From: Antedon mediterranea
Lineage: Eukaryota; Echinodermata; Crinoidea; Comatulida; Antedonidae
Length of the DNA stretch: 64,000 nt
NCBI RefSeq assembly: GCF_964355755.1
Contig: NC_092675.1
Span: 15,513,312-15,577,311 of the forward strand
Direction of reading: 5' to 3'
Below, piece after piece: positions 24,040 through 35,552 of the stretch. Within the stretch, counting starts at the first letter, position 1, and every line of letters starts with the position of its first letter. Below the pieces are notes generated by a model, which was not told the origin of the DNA, searched no databases, and saw only the letters and a list, made by a program, of their open reading frames with translations. Made by a program: the position numbers and the translations under genes.

Positions 24040-24450
24040 TTGAACTTTGTCCTTTATATGCTGTTTTTTAGTCTTAGGGTCAAAGAGAGAAACTCACTAC
24101 AAAGAATTGTTCACTTTAGTTCTAAATTAATAGGTTGTCAACTTCGTAGCTTATCTTCTTTCTGTGACATGCAAACTCTAGAAAAAAGTAGAGCTATTCT
24201 AAAAAATGTTAACCATGCCTTGTTCAGTGATTTCGAGCTCATGCCTCATGGGCGTCACTTTAGAACAAACCGGAAAATATATTCGTTTTTGCCAGTGCCC
24301 ATTCGACTCTTAAATTCTTGAACTATGACTGTTGTTATGTACTGTACTGTGTATTGTGATATTTTGTATATTTTGTAAGATCATTTTAATCCAGACCTTT
24401 TTATTTGAATTGCCCCGTGTGAGATTAAAGAATTTTGAATTGAATTGAAA
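24040..24450 (+). pseudogene. LINE 3' end (RT C-terminus and tail)
   Basis: Encodes RNSLQRIVHFSSKLIGCQ and further SRAILKNVNHALFSDFELMP then PHGRHFRTNR and SFLPVPIRLLNS, a C-terminal domain shared by many non-LTR reverse transcriptases. The tail ends with TTGAATTGAATTGAA at about 24436-24450, a typical short-repeat 3' end. Severely 5'-truncated. Confidence 0.75.
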
Positions 24451-24989
24451 TTAATATCTAATGTGTCAGTGTATCTTGTTGATTCACGCATACCATGTAA
24501 AAGTGGGCAGTTTCGTAGACTATACTGTTCTAACTCGTAACTCGTCAAGCTTATCCATCATGGTGTGGTTTTCTTCCAAAAGATTTTTTATTTTCGCGGA
24601 GAATTTTATCCGTTGTTCATGGTTACGCTGTTGTAAACACTTTGTTAATAGTACTGAAAGTGGTACTATCAATCGGTGAACCCACTACCGGGGATTTCAA
24701 CGTTGCTTCCCATGTTCTATATAGGCTCGGTCGTTTCATCCTGTACACTTGTCCTTACCTACGTCTTCGATAGAATCCTTCGTTCCTTTGGATCTGGTAG
24801 ATGCCAGAGTGAAGTAGTAAATTTAGTAAATAAGATAACAAAGATCGATGAATAAATACCAATGATATGTTTGTAAAAAATGCAATTTTAGGAGCTTGTA
24901 CCGGAGCTATGTTGTTAACAGCGCACTACATAATAACAAAACAACGATGCACATAATCTCGTACTTTCTGACTCTTTTTGTTTTTACTT

Positions 24990-27520
24990 GTTGTTACCAT
25001 GGTAACTTTTACACCATTCATGCTACGGTCACAAAGCTCCGCCAAATGCGCAGGTAACATCTCACCAGACAGTGTCTCGTTCTTGTAGTGACTGGATGTT
25101 CTATCATACTAGGGGTCAGGACACAAACTTTCGTACCAGCCAAAATCATTTTCTTTTCAACTCCAGGATTTAGTATAAGAAGCGGGAACGTTTGAGCATT
25201 TGGGTCTACTACAGTTCGGCCTAATAAAGCAAATGTCACTGTTTTTGTATGGTTTCTTGATTTTTAAAATGTTTTTACTCGGGGTACCTAGTCTAGTACT
25301 CTCTCATCTTCTCCTCTTCGTCTTCTTCTTCTTCCATCTGGACACTATCGAGTAAAAAGTGCGATTTATAAAGTACTAATTCTCCCTTATTAGTTGTAGT
25401 ATTGAGCTGGGATTTGGCATGAATATACTACAGGGACATGTCCTCAAAGCTATAGAGCCATATAGCCGTATTTGGTAGCGAGGTTATTGATGTTGTATTT
25501 GACGTCACATCCGATCTTATGACGTCATTACAGCTTCTTTTGCTGTACCCCGAGTATCGTACATTCATGGTTGTTTTTTCTAATATTAGTGAGTGCAATA
25601 AGTGTATCGTTGTTTTTTATTTAACTAATTAAATTGTAATTGCAAAATATAATTTATTTCAGCTTTTGGCTGCCACTGTATTTTAATGTTTTTTTTCAAA
25701 TAAAGATTCAGTACCATGAATAATAATAAAAGCGTTGAATAGAAAAACCCTTCGGTTCCACTATCTATTCACCTTCTGTTTCTCACTGGTTCTTTTCACG
25801 TACGCCGTAGCAATGTATTGACACTTCGATGGTATTTCAATAGTTTCATGTATCATTACTGAGCGGCCAAGTGGTTCTCCATCCACCGTGGTACACATGA
25901 TTGGCGCTAGTTCCGTTTCGCACCTGTTTTTATTTCGACTTCCTTTTGACTCCAAATTGTTAAGCAACTTATTGTGAATACCATACCTTAAAATTGGGCC
26001 TCATAAGTACTTTTATGAAGAAGAATCACATAAAAAGTAACAAGTAAATCCTTAAATTGATGATTTTACAGACATGTACCGTTCGCGAATTTAGCATACA
26101 CGAAGTTCAATATTTTCGTTTCTATGGAGCGCCAAAAGAGCAACAACAATAGATGGTTAAAAACTCAGTGGAATGCGTCTTCTTTTAATGCATTTATTAT
26201 TTAAATACACGTTTAATTTTAATATATTTTGTCAATAAAAATGCTGTAACATTTTACTGCTAATAATTTGCTGTTTTCAAATAGCAACCAACCCTAGGCC
26301 TAACTAAGAGTAAGACTATAGACTAAGAGGAATATTATTTAGATCAGGTATACCCCTACAGCAGTACATGTAATATGATGATGAATTTGTCGATTTTCAT
26401 TCCTAAAAGTTCCTGCAAAAACCATGTACAGTATCAACAGTAATAGTTTTGTTGCATTGACATTGACAAAATATGATAAAATTGAACGTAATTTTCACCA
26501 ATAAATGCATTCAATATACGCAATTTACTGAGTTTTTAGACCTCTATTATGATTGCTCTTTTGGCGCTCCATAGAAACAACAACATTGAACATGGAGTAT
26601 GCGAAATTCACAAACCGATGTGCGAGAAACACGTCTGTAAATTCATCAATTTAAAGGATTTATTTTTTACTTTTTGTGTGAAAACCTTCGTAAAAGTATT
26701 TTTGAGGCCTAATTCTGAGGTGTGGTACTCACGATAAAGTTACTTAACCAATTTTGAGTCGAAATAAACGACAGGTGCGAAACGAAACTAGCGCCCACAT
26801 GATTTGCTCGTTCTCCAAGCATAATTCTAGAGTGGACAAGTATTCCCCCGGTCGTTAAGAGGAAATCCATTCCAAGGATGCCTGGTGCTGTTATTAGGTC
26901 CGCAAATATTTCCCTAATGGTTCGGCAGGTAGTACAATACTCATACTTCAACCTTGGCCTTAAGAGGTTTGCCATTCGCATGATTAAAACACGGGCGCAG
27001 GTTCACCAGTATCTAGTAGTAAAAAGAAGTAGAAAACAAGGTGTCTGTTGCTTCAGTATCTACAAACAGGTTCATGTCTGTTCCTGTCATCACGGCCTCT
27101 TTCACGTATAACCCTTCTCTCTAATAAAACAATGGTGCACATAATCTCGTACTTTCTGACTCTTTTGTTTGAACTCGTTCGTTCTTAACAGGTTCGGTGC
27201 AACCCAACTGGTCTGTCACGTTCTCTGATTTACTCGTTACTGTATGGGTGGGCCTCCGTCGAATCCCAACCTTCCACTGGCCCCTGCGGTTGGTTGTCAG
27301 TCAGTCGTTTCCCGACGGTCGTTCAGATTTGCATTTCTTGAGCAAAATGCCATTTCTCTTCACAGCCCTCGTATTCTGGTTCCGCCGATTCCATTGGTTC
27401 CCTTGTTTTACTGGAGTTTTCTCGTTCATTGTTATTAGGATGATCTCGTCCGCTATTACTAGTGATTACATTCGGTTAACTTGTCTATATGCTTTCGGTT
27501 TTGAATAGGCGTGTGCTAAT
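24990..27520 (-). mobile_element. Ty3/gypsy retrotransposon copy 2, decayed
   Basis: Minus strand, element order: a possible gag zinc-knuckle remnant (CEEKWHFAQE, about 27375-27345); protease active-site block NLFVDTEATDT (about 27075-27045, Glu where Gly is usual); ILGMDFLLTTGGILVHSRIM (about 26895-26835), the conserved C-terminal protease motif; a 893-bp insertion; then TTVDGEPLGRSVM (about 25895-25860), and TVVDPNAQTFPLLILNPGVE (about 25215-25155). RT, RNase H and integrase are missing. The TTVD(R/G)EP block shows it is the same family as copy 1. Confidence 0.78.
25903..26795. mobile_element. Inverted-repeat element with 9-bp TSD (MULE-like)
   Basis: CACATGATT at 25894-25902 is repeated exactly at 26796-26804. 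The ends are inverted repeats GGCGCTAGTT(C/T)CGTTTCGC with similarity continuing for about 250-300 bp, including a TTAAATTGATGATTTTACAGA-type block and, at the inner edge, TTTCTATGGAGCGCCAAAAG. 893 bp, no transposase. 9-bp duplications with long TIRs are typical of Mutator-like elements. Inserted in the protease region of gypsy copy 2. Shares its body with the element at 44121-45202. Confidence 0.85.
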
Positions 27521-28106
27521 TTTCCACCTACTATTCAGTAAAATTACCGTATCCTTATCCTTATCAATGAAACATAATATGACCACTTCAGTATTAAAAG
27601 GTATCAACCAGAGGACTGTTCCATAAATTAAGAAAGGGGTGTCAAATTTCACTACAATATACAGTATAAGTCTTCAGGACCAGCCCTACCATAGTTTGGG
27701 TGGAGCTAAGGCAATTTTGAAAAATAGATCTGCGCACCCCTCTCAAACAAGAAAAATGATTACTTAAATTAGACTTAGAAAACAATTATAAACAAATAAT
27801 GAATTAACTTGAAAAATGACAAAATTCATTCACCCAAAAATCCATTTTCTGGGAAACCAATTTGAGCATTGTTTGCTTTAACAGTTAGGGGAAAAATGGC
27901 AAAATTGTTTCTACTTTCTAGGATTTTTATCAGAGAATCTATATTGTTTTGACTACTCTTGTAACATGACCACAGTGCTGATTTTGCCATTTTTCCTCTG
28001 TTCAATTTTTGGTCTGGTCAAAGTGGATAACTATTATGCCACATTAAAATGGTATAATATAACAAATATTTTTTAAGAATTATTTTTTCTGGGGGACAAT
28101 AAATCT
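27521..28106. other. AT-rich stretch with TTAA-MITE remnant
   Basis: The right part (about 27820-28106) ends in GGGGGACAATAAATCTTTAA, the right terminus of the TTAA-MITE family, preceded by a GGATAACTATTATG string shared with the copy at 28434-28716. The left terminus is lost. 27624-27645 matches a string near the 3' end of gypsy copy 1. Confidence 0.5.
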
Positions 28107-28163
28107 TTAAATTACTTGTACAAGTTTGTACTGCTTAGTAGGCATTAAATAGATGATACACAC

Positions 28164-28307
28164 CTGGATAAATGGAGGTGACACTTCCAGCTGGAATGTA
28201 GCCTTTGCTTACTATTACACCCATATCTCCATCTACCACTTTACTAGGTCCACGATGAACAACAAACCCAAAGTGTCTATTCATTACACTGTCCACATCT
28301 TCCGTAC
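28164..28307 (-). CDS. SETD9: SETD9 exon, start of SET domain
   Basis: A 144-base exon with acceptor TTTTTATAG and donor G|GTGTGT. It encodes TEDVDSVMNRHFGFVVHRGP, then SKVVDGDMGVIVSKGYIPAG and SVTSIYPG. The GVIVSKGYIPAG...SIYPG stretch is the N-terminal strand pair of the SETD9 SET domain. Both ends are phase 1. Upstream exons (about 100 residues of N-terminal region) were not found with certainty; the exon at 38126-38223 ends in the right phase. Confidence 0.93.
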
Positions 28308-28433
28308 CTATAAAAAATACATTTTTTATCAATAAAACATAAATTTTATTGGATCAAAATTCTGTTATGCTCTCAATTATTACTTCTGATAATTTTTTGA
28401 TTTTTCAGTTTTATAGTTGCACCGTAAACTTAA

Positions 28434-28716
28434 AGATGTATTGTCCCCCAAAAACACATGAAAAAAAGATTAATTAAATCAGATTTTGACTACCTGTAGG
28501 TTACTTTTTAGTTTTAATAAAGTTAATCCCTTACATAAAAAAAAACATATTAAATGACAAAATAATGGTCAAATTCAACCAAAAACTGCTTTTTTCAGGT
28601 AAATAAATTTTTTTTTATTCAATTTTTGTTCAAAGTGGATAACTATTATGTGATATTGAAATGGCATATTTAAAACAAAATTTTTTTTACATTTTTTTCA
28701 GGGGGACAATACATCT
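28434..28716. mobile_element. TTAA-flanked MITE, copy A
   Basis: TTAA at 28430-28433 and 28717-28720 flank inverted ends AGATGTATTGTCCC. 283 bp. The TTAA target suggests piggyBac or Kolobok mobilisation. Same family as 59742-60286 and the remnant ending at 28106. Confidence 0.8.
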
Positions 28717-28720
28717 TTAA

Positions 28721-29867
28721 ACTTTCATTCCAACCACTAAGGTGCAACGCAAAGACGTACATGTGTAATGAAAATAATTTATACAATCACAAAAGCAATG
28801 AATCATCTGAACATATCACTTCTGTAAATGGGAAGATTGTGTTGAGTTGGGAAGATAATGAAAAAAAAAACTACAAGGCCGATATTCATTTTTCACGCTG
28901 CTGCTCTAGTCCCATTAGGACTACTCAATCAGAAGCTAAAGCATGCAGCAGTAGTTCTAAGGACGACAATTTTGCGAAAATGGAAACTCCACTATAATTT
29001 ATTGATTCCAGCTGCTACAGTAGACCCAAAAAACGTCTGGGAAAAGAGTCTATTAGGACATGTCATGCTAAAATTACAAATCCCAAAGCATTTCGGGTAT
29101 AATATATTCATTGTCAGTGTCAGATATTCATTGAATTATTATCGAAACAGTCCATTAAAGTTTGTGTTTGTAATAGGATACTTCACACTTGAAATATCTA
29201 GGGTGATGAAGTGACCCCCAGACTTGACCTTAGCAATAAAATTAACTAAAGTGACAGAAATTGAGTATTCACTTCTGTAACAAACAAATAATATTTATTC
29301 ACATATAAAAAGAGAAAAGAAACCCAAAAACTATTGTAGTTTTAAGTATTTGTTGCTTTAAATTACATTTTTTTCAGGTAAAATAACTATTATGTGACAA
29401 TAAAATGACACATTCAAAAACATTTGAAATAAAAAATATTTTTCAATAAGCGAGCAGCGTTTTTTGTAAGAAATATTTCTTGTTTAGAATTATATTATTA
29501 GACATAGCACACACATTTCAAATTTGTATTCAGTGCTTCTATTTTACAGCTTATAAGATGCAGCTTGGTGAGAGGAACTCGGAACAGAAAAGATTTTTTA
29601 AATTGGACTACCGGTTGTTGAGTTATGTTAAAAAATGTTACCCAGTTTCAATGCCAATTTCAGCCAATTTTGGTGAAAAATTACAAAATCGCTTTTTTCC
29701 AATATTAAAGTCTTAAAACAAGTAAAAATATAATCTGTATTATATTGTGAATTAACTCTTTCAAAGAGTGACATACTTGGAAACCTTTGGTTTAAAAAAA
29801 AGTAGGTTCTGTAATGTCCTGAAACATTTTTTTCGTGCTCATGAAAACTGCTAATATTTGTTTTTAA
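28721..29867. other. Stretch with an unassigned plus-strand ORF
   Basis: From 28761 the plus strand has a 78-codon frame (starting MCNENNLYNHKSNESS) with a polar, Ser/Lys-rich sequence that, apart from one stop at about 28995, stays open to about 29100. No domain recognised. The rest is AT-rich, with a TAACTATTATGTGACA string of the MITE family near 29385. Confidence 0.3.
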
Positions 29868-29961
29868 CACTTTGACTGCCAGAGGTTTTTCCAGTTAGAA
29901 ACTGCCACCGCCAGCGTTTTTAGCCCAATTCGATGTTTATATCAAAGCTGATTGAAACCAG

Positions 29962-29992
29962 GGAAGAGTTAAATTTTAACTCTTCCCTGTTG
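29962..29992. repeat. Long perfect hairpin
   Basis: CAGGGAAGAGTTAA is followed after three bases by its exact inverse complement, giving a 14-bp stem. It lies about 95 bp inside the left piggyBac terminus. Confidence 0.8.
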
Positions 29993-30093
29993 AAACCATG
30001 TATGTGATCTGATTTATATGTAATTTAGACTAAAATAATCATAAAGATTTTAGCTTTACAATGGTATCAAGAACGATTTTTAAATCACAATAT

Positions 30094-33000
30094 CAGGGCT
30101 GCAAATTAACTTTTTCACTTGGTAGCACTATCAAATTTTTATGACAGCTCATAATAATTTTTGGTAGCACCACCAATTTTTTTGGTAGCACCTGATCAAC
30201 TTTGTTCATTGACAACTAACCCTTCTCCCCTACCCCATCCCCCACCCCACACACAAAAAAAAACCAAAACACACTAAAGCAAACTGCATGTACAACAGTA
30301 ACACTCAGTTACCATCAGAGGCAACCAACCAATAAAACTTTATTTCTTTATTAAATGATTAAAGAATACAATGTAAGATATGACAGTAGTAATATAATGT
30401 TGTGCCAGGGATCATTGATTCAGCGAACTAGTACAATTCCATCAGGCCAGTTTCTGTACATAGGCCTCCTACTTCGCTGGCCATCTGATAACCACTTTTC
30501 AGCTATAGTTGTTGGATCAAAAGACTCTAGTGTTGGACCCTCCATTTCTATTCGGATCAAATCTTCTGTAGTGCTTACGTGGAGAGAATTTCTCACATCA
30601 GTTTTAATGCGTTTTTGGGCTGAAAACCCCCTCTCGCATTGAGCAGCACTGATCGGCATAACAAGGAGGATTTGCACAAGGTGTAGGATATTCTGGTAAG
30701 ACAAAACAAGTTATAGAGTAGACTAGTTAAAAAAGTAAGTTCCTCCTTATATTTAAATTTTCAAAAATTAAATTAATTAAAAAAGACTTTTAAAATTACT
30801 ATAGTCACTGTACCTTGTAATCTTCACAGTATGGTTTTTTAGTAAGCATAATCTGCCACAAATCAAGGTATGACTTATCCTGTAAGTTTATTTGGATTAA
30901 CAGTTTCATGTCACTCCATTCATGTAATGCCTTCAACTTGTTACATCCTTGTCTGTATAAAATAATTATATTGGAAAAATAAAACATAAAATGATTAGAA
31001 AAAAATGTGGATTAAGATGGAGTTTCTGAAGAAAGTGGACTTTTTTTTTGTCTTGCTGCTACTGCTTCTTAAGAGGAAGAACTTTAGAGAACAACAAATT
31101 AATTAATTTAATATTCAATAATGTAATGTTCTGTTACCTTTCTAGTATATCTTCAAAATGATGAAGAAGGTATTCTACTTCACCACGACCATATTCAAGT
31201 AATTCTCGCTGATTTTTCGGCCAACTGTCATGGTTGAATATGTTAAATGCATAGAGTGCTTTCTGTGGTGTTGCGTCATTGCCTACAACTTCATCATCTG
31301 GATCACTAAGAACATTCTTAAACCTGTCTTTCATGTCCCTTACAACAAACTGACAGGCGTGCTTAATCGAAGCAGTTAACCGCACATCAATCTCTGATTC
31401 AGTACCTTTCAGTTTAATGCCCTGTATAATTAAGAAACATTGGTAAACATAGAAGTTGGCAGAGAGTTTTAGTTCAAATACATGTCACTGAATTTATAAT
31501 TAATTTTAATAATATGTAATAAGTACTAATTACCTGAAACAGTACTTCTTCTTTGTCAATTGTTGTATCTATGAACCTTTGAAGATAGCCACCAACCTTT
31601 GGGCTGTCCTCAAGAGCTTCAATGCTCAAAATACACCTTAACAACTGTGCCTTTGCCGTTGGTAGTATCAGATCATTGCGCTAAAGTGTCAGGCTAAGCT
31701 GCTGGATTTCAGTAAACATGTCTGCCAAGAAGTGACTGAAAGCGGCAAACATAATTGTTTCCATTTCTTTTTTTATCTGAGAAGAAAATATTCATAAATT
31801 AAAAATCACAAACACTATGCTTTACAAAGCAACACAAGTCAAACTCAGCACAGTGAGCAATCATGAAAGATGTCATGCTTGCATCAACATTTAATCAACA
31901 AATTACAGGTATGGTGCTATTAACCTTTCTTGCTCTCCCTTGAATGCCAGCAGATGTGTGGGTTGCTGCCAGGTGATCCATATGTGCATGGATTGCACCA
32001 TATTGGCCAGCATCTGTCATTACATCAGGTGATTTAATGAAGGATGTGAGTGATCTTGTAACATGGGCAATCCACCTTGTACCCTTGACATTTCCTGGAT
32101 TCACCACATTTACTCCAAGTTCTCTGCCAATTTGTTTAAGCTCCCTTTTGGATTTAGGGCTGAAATGGTAGGTCTTCCAAACCAAGTACAGCAAGTCATA
32201 CACTTTCGTCACCGTTGGCTGTTTTTTCAGGCCAGAAAGCAATGCCAACTCAAGTCTGTTAATTTATAAAAAATAAAAGATGATATTATTTATATTGCAT
32301 TATAAATAAATGAGTGAAGGCTTGGACATAAAAGCTAATCATTGATTTAACAAATATTGTTTAATATATGAAGATTTAATTCAATACCTGTGAGGCATAC
32401 AGTGCATTGGTATAATGTGTTCTCCTGCGCTCTCCTTGAGATGTACAATTACTCCACCTCTCTTTCCAAGATTGACACTTGCACCATCTGCTCCAAAGCC
32501 TACTACTTTAGACTTCCATCTCTCACCACAGCCTGTGTTGTTGAATATTTTCTCCACTGTAGAAAAAACCCCTGCAAAATTAATAGAACAGGTGTATATT
32601 TTAAAAATAAAGTTTGTATATTGCTAAGTAATAGTAATTTATACTTTAAAACAAAAATAAATTTGTTAATAATATCTGTTCCTGGGCTCCTCTGATCTTG
32701 TCACTGTGTGTAGAGAGAGGCCTGGGCTAGTAATCACTCAGTTTTTAATTTTAAATCTTATATACAGAGGCCCACTACTGAGTAGAGTAGCCTACCCTAG
32801 GGCCTAGGCAGTTAGTATTAGTAAAAAATGAGAGTAGGCCTAAATTAATATTATTTAATAACAATTAATACTGTTTTGTGATTTGCTATTCAGGCCTAGG
32901 CTGAAGAATTTAATTAAACTTACCAGCTGCATGAGCATGTTCTACTTCGGCTTGACCAACCAAACGATTTACAGGCAAACCATTTTCTAGCATCCGAACG

Positions 33001-34678
33001 TATAATATCTCGCACTCTTTGACTGAGATATCCGTGTCGCCATCGATCAAAATACTAATGTATCGCTGTTTGTCAACATCATTTGCAAATCGTTCTTTCA
33101 TCGAATCTGCTATTACGCCGATTAGCTGGGCGCACACTTGGTGGTTGGCATACGTTGGTGTGATTTCCGCTCCATTTTTGTGGTGCAGTGTTACTAAAGG
33201 TCCAAATTTTGTAAACGGCAACTCTTCCTTTGCAATAAAATAAGCGATGTTCATCTTTTTTTTTACTTCTAACAGCTTTGTCTTTTGACTTTGCAAAAAA
33301 GCCCGCTGTAATTGCGAAGGCTGTTTTTGTTGTCTGCGAAGCCAGTTATCACGGCAAGCTTGATGTGACTTTGATCTAGAATGGAGCGTCAAAGTCTCCC
33401 TTTTAAATCTTCCCTGGACTCCTGTAGCTAAAGTACTTTTTTTTCCTGCATTATCTTTGCAATACGCGCACCACATAATGTTGTCTGTCTTTGAATAGCG
33501 CAGAAATGGAAATTCTTTTAACCACTTCTCCTGGAAATGGTATGGTTTAGGCCTGTTTTTAGCAGCGAACCGTGGGCGCTCTGCAATTTCTGCGGTCTCC
33601 TCTTGGCCTTCTTCTAGGCCTAGGTCATCCTCTCTAACTCTATCTTCTTCCAACAAAGGTTCTTCATCATCAGACGACAGCGACATATAATCTGGCTTAT
33701 CATCAGTAATTATTGATTCGTCTGAACTTTCTTGTTCTTCCGAGACCGAGGTAGAAGACTTAAAAAAATCAGAAATTTTTTTGTTCATCTTTTCTTGATG
33801 AAAAACACGTCACGACAAGATGATGTGATGTAATGGCCGCCGGCGGGAAGATCGGAGCCTAGTATAGCCGCAAAAACGTGTGGAGTACAATTTGTCGCAA
33901 AAAAAAGCGTGCGCGGGCGGTGGTGGTGGTGTAATGTGAGCATGCGCTCTGCCATATTTACATTTATTTTATATTTACATGACTGAAAATATTTTTCCGT
34001 TTGTTTGTAATGTAAATAAATCAAGTATTACATCTACAGCTATCTATAAACAATACTGCTGTTTAATAAATTAATTTATTAATGAATAGATATTATTATA
34101 ATTATTATTACATCATTAATTACATTTTATAGTAATCATTAATTAGTAATAGCTACATTATAACCATTTATTTATAATGCATAATAAATGCCGATGATAC
34201 TGCGCGGCGAAAATCCTTTGTATCTGCCGCGCTCGCTCTGGTTAACTTCTCTCTACAGAGCTCTCTGTGTACTACGGCGGCTTCCTTCTTTAAAACGGAG
34301 GTGATTTTTTCCACGAGGTTTGTGTGCGTCCATGTCACACACTGTGTGTTTGGTGTCCTTTGTGTGATTGGGTAAGGCAGCATGCTTATAAATGGACGAA
34401 CTACCAATCACAACGAGTGTAAAATGTTTAGCGGCTTTGCACGCTTGAATGAATCTGACTCTGTGGTGGTGGTGACGTACGTACGACGTCGTGTGTGGAG
34501 AGACAGATTAAATTACAACAGTGTTGAAATAGGGAAAAACACACTGGACTTCAATTTGAAACAACTCGCACAAGCAGACGATCTTGTCGCAATAGGCGCG
34601 ACCTATTCTAATTCTTTAGTCGCAACCAGAAAAATGAGGTCGCAAATGCGACCAAATACCCCTTAATTTGCAGCCCTG
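30094..34678 (-). mobile_element. Complete hAT transposon, 4.6 kb, with introns
   Basis: Ends are 16-bp inverted repeats CAGGGCTGCAAATTAA (30094-30109 and 34663-34678), classic for hAT. Just inside both ends sit short repeated strings (GGTAGCACCA-like on the left; TCGCAA/GCGACC-like on the right). Flanking sequence shares AATAT but an exact 8-bp duplication is not visible. Encodes a spliced transposase on the minus strand. Confidence 0.88.
30420..33788 (-). CDS. hAT transposase, seven exons, one internal stop
   Basis: Exons 33788-32924, 32571-32388, 32255-31925, 31776-31534, 31421-31138, 30952-30814 and 30692-30420, all GT-AG; lengths sum to 2319 bases, an exact multiple of three (772 residues). 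Exon 1: acidic N-terminus, then a TTF-type zinc-finger region (WCAYCKDNAGKKS ... HSRSKSHQ). Exon 2: VVGFGADGASVNLGKRGG, with the catalytic-core GxDGA segment. Exon 3: GTRWIAH. Exon 7: the hAT C-terminal dimerisation domain, with CERGFSAQKRIKTDVRNSL. Architecture matches the ZNF862/KIAA1586/C17orf113-like branch of hAT. Exon 4 has an in-frame TAG at 31683-31681 where CAG (Gln) would fit; otherwise intact. Located inside hAT TIRs, so this is a transposon gene, not a domesticated one. Confidence 0.88.
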
Positions 34679-35465
34679 AATATGTAAATCGTAATAGTAA
34701 AATGAAAGTAACCCACTTTTTGAGTTTTTCGTAGTTTCGCACAAGAAAGTAGAGATATTCGCGATTTTGTGCAAGACATCACAATATGAAAATATCGCCC
34801 GGTGAGATCAACGAACAACGAAAAAGTTACTTACACGGCACCGATAGGCCTATAAAAACAAGTTATCACTATCGAAAAATGTATTACATTTTATAAATCA
34901 TAAATCTTATATCAATGTTTCGCCAAAATCCACATAGTAAAGACACCAGGCCTAGTTAACCAGGCCTAAAAAGTTGGTCCGGAACCGTTTTACGACTAGG
35001 CCTAGGCCTAGGCTAGCCTAGTACTACTAGCCTAGATAGTAAACTGATGATAATATCCATACCATTTCAAAACAAGTTTGTTGCGTGAAACTCGGTCACT
35101 TTCAGTAAAACACCAAAACAATTAAATAGGGTATACATACAATAATAAAATTAAAGACTTCATATTGAAAATGACTCCATTATTTTTTATTCAGATAACA
35201 AACAAACAAGTCAATCCACAAAAACCTTTGTAATGCTTCGGCGGCATAGCTAGCGCGCGACCGATACACAATGTGCCAAGCCATCGCTCTACGCGCTAGT
35301 GTGATGCGCGGTGTTTGTTATTTCGACAGGTACCATTTTGAAAATCGTTCGTAACTAGATTAGTTACTTTCAAATTGTAAAATATTGACGGTCCAGACCG
35401 AATATAGTGTTCATATTTATAGTATATACCAATAATTAACCTATCTACCGGATTTTGTAAAAAAA

Positions 35466-35548
35466 CGCGAAACACGAAGATCTTCGTGTTTGGCAGTCAA
35501 GCGTTGTGTTTCCAAAAACGAAGATCTTCGTGTTTGGCAGTCAAAGTG
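35466..35548. repeat. Duplicated palindromic subterminal block
   Basis: ACGAAGATCTTCGTGTTTGG followed by CAGTCAA occurs twice, about 46 bp apart; the second copy runs into the piggyBac terminus. Each copy holds a 14-bp perfect palindrome centred on AGATCT. Such repeats often serve as transposase binding sites; function inferred. Confidence 0.75.
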
Positions 35549-35552
35549 TTAA

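Larger units (their letters stand above)
12583..28163 (-). other. SETD9 15.6-kb intron, transposon-filled
   Basis: Bounded by a donor GT at 28163-28162 and an AG at 12584-12583, with matching phase 1. It contains two Ty3/gypsy copies in gene orientation, a Tx1/L1-like fragment, a CR1-like LINE and another LINE tail in opposite orientation, at least one SINE, an inverted-repeat element and a TTAA-MITE remnant. No other host exon was recognised inside it. Confidence 0.85.
29868..35548. mobile_element. piggyBac-type shell carrying a nested hAT
   Basis: TTAA at 29864-29867 and 35549-35552 flank inverted ends CACTTTGACTGCCA. TTAA targets and CAC...GTG-type termini are diagnostic of piggyBac. Outside the nested hAT (30094-34678) only about 1.1 kb is native and no piggyBac transposase is visible, so the shell is non-autonomous. 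The right end carries two copies of a subterminal block containing the palindrome ACGAAGATCTTCGT. Confidence 0.82.

Noticed and set aside
34168-34666. ORFs on both strands near the hAT right end
   Set aside because: Located in the subterminal region upstream of the transposase start; they overlap one another on opposite strands and show no recognisable domain.
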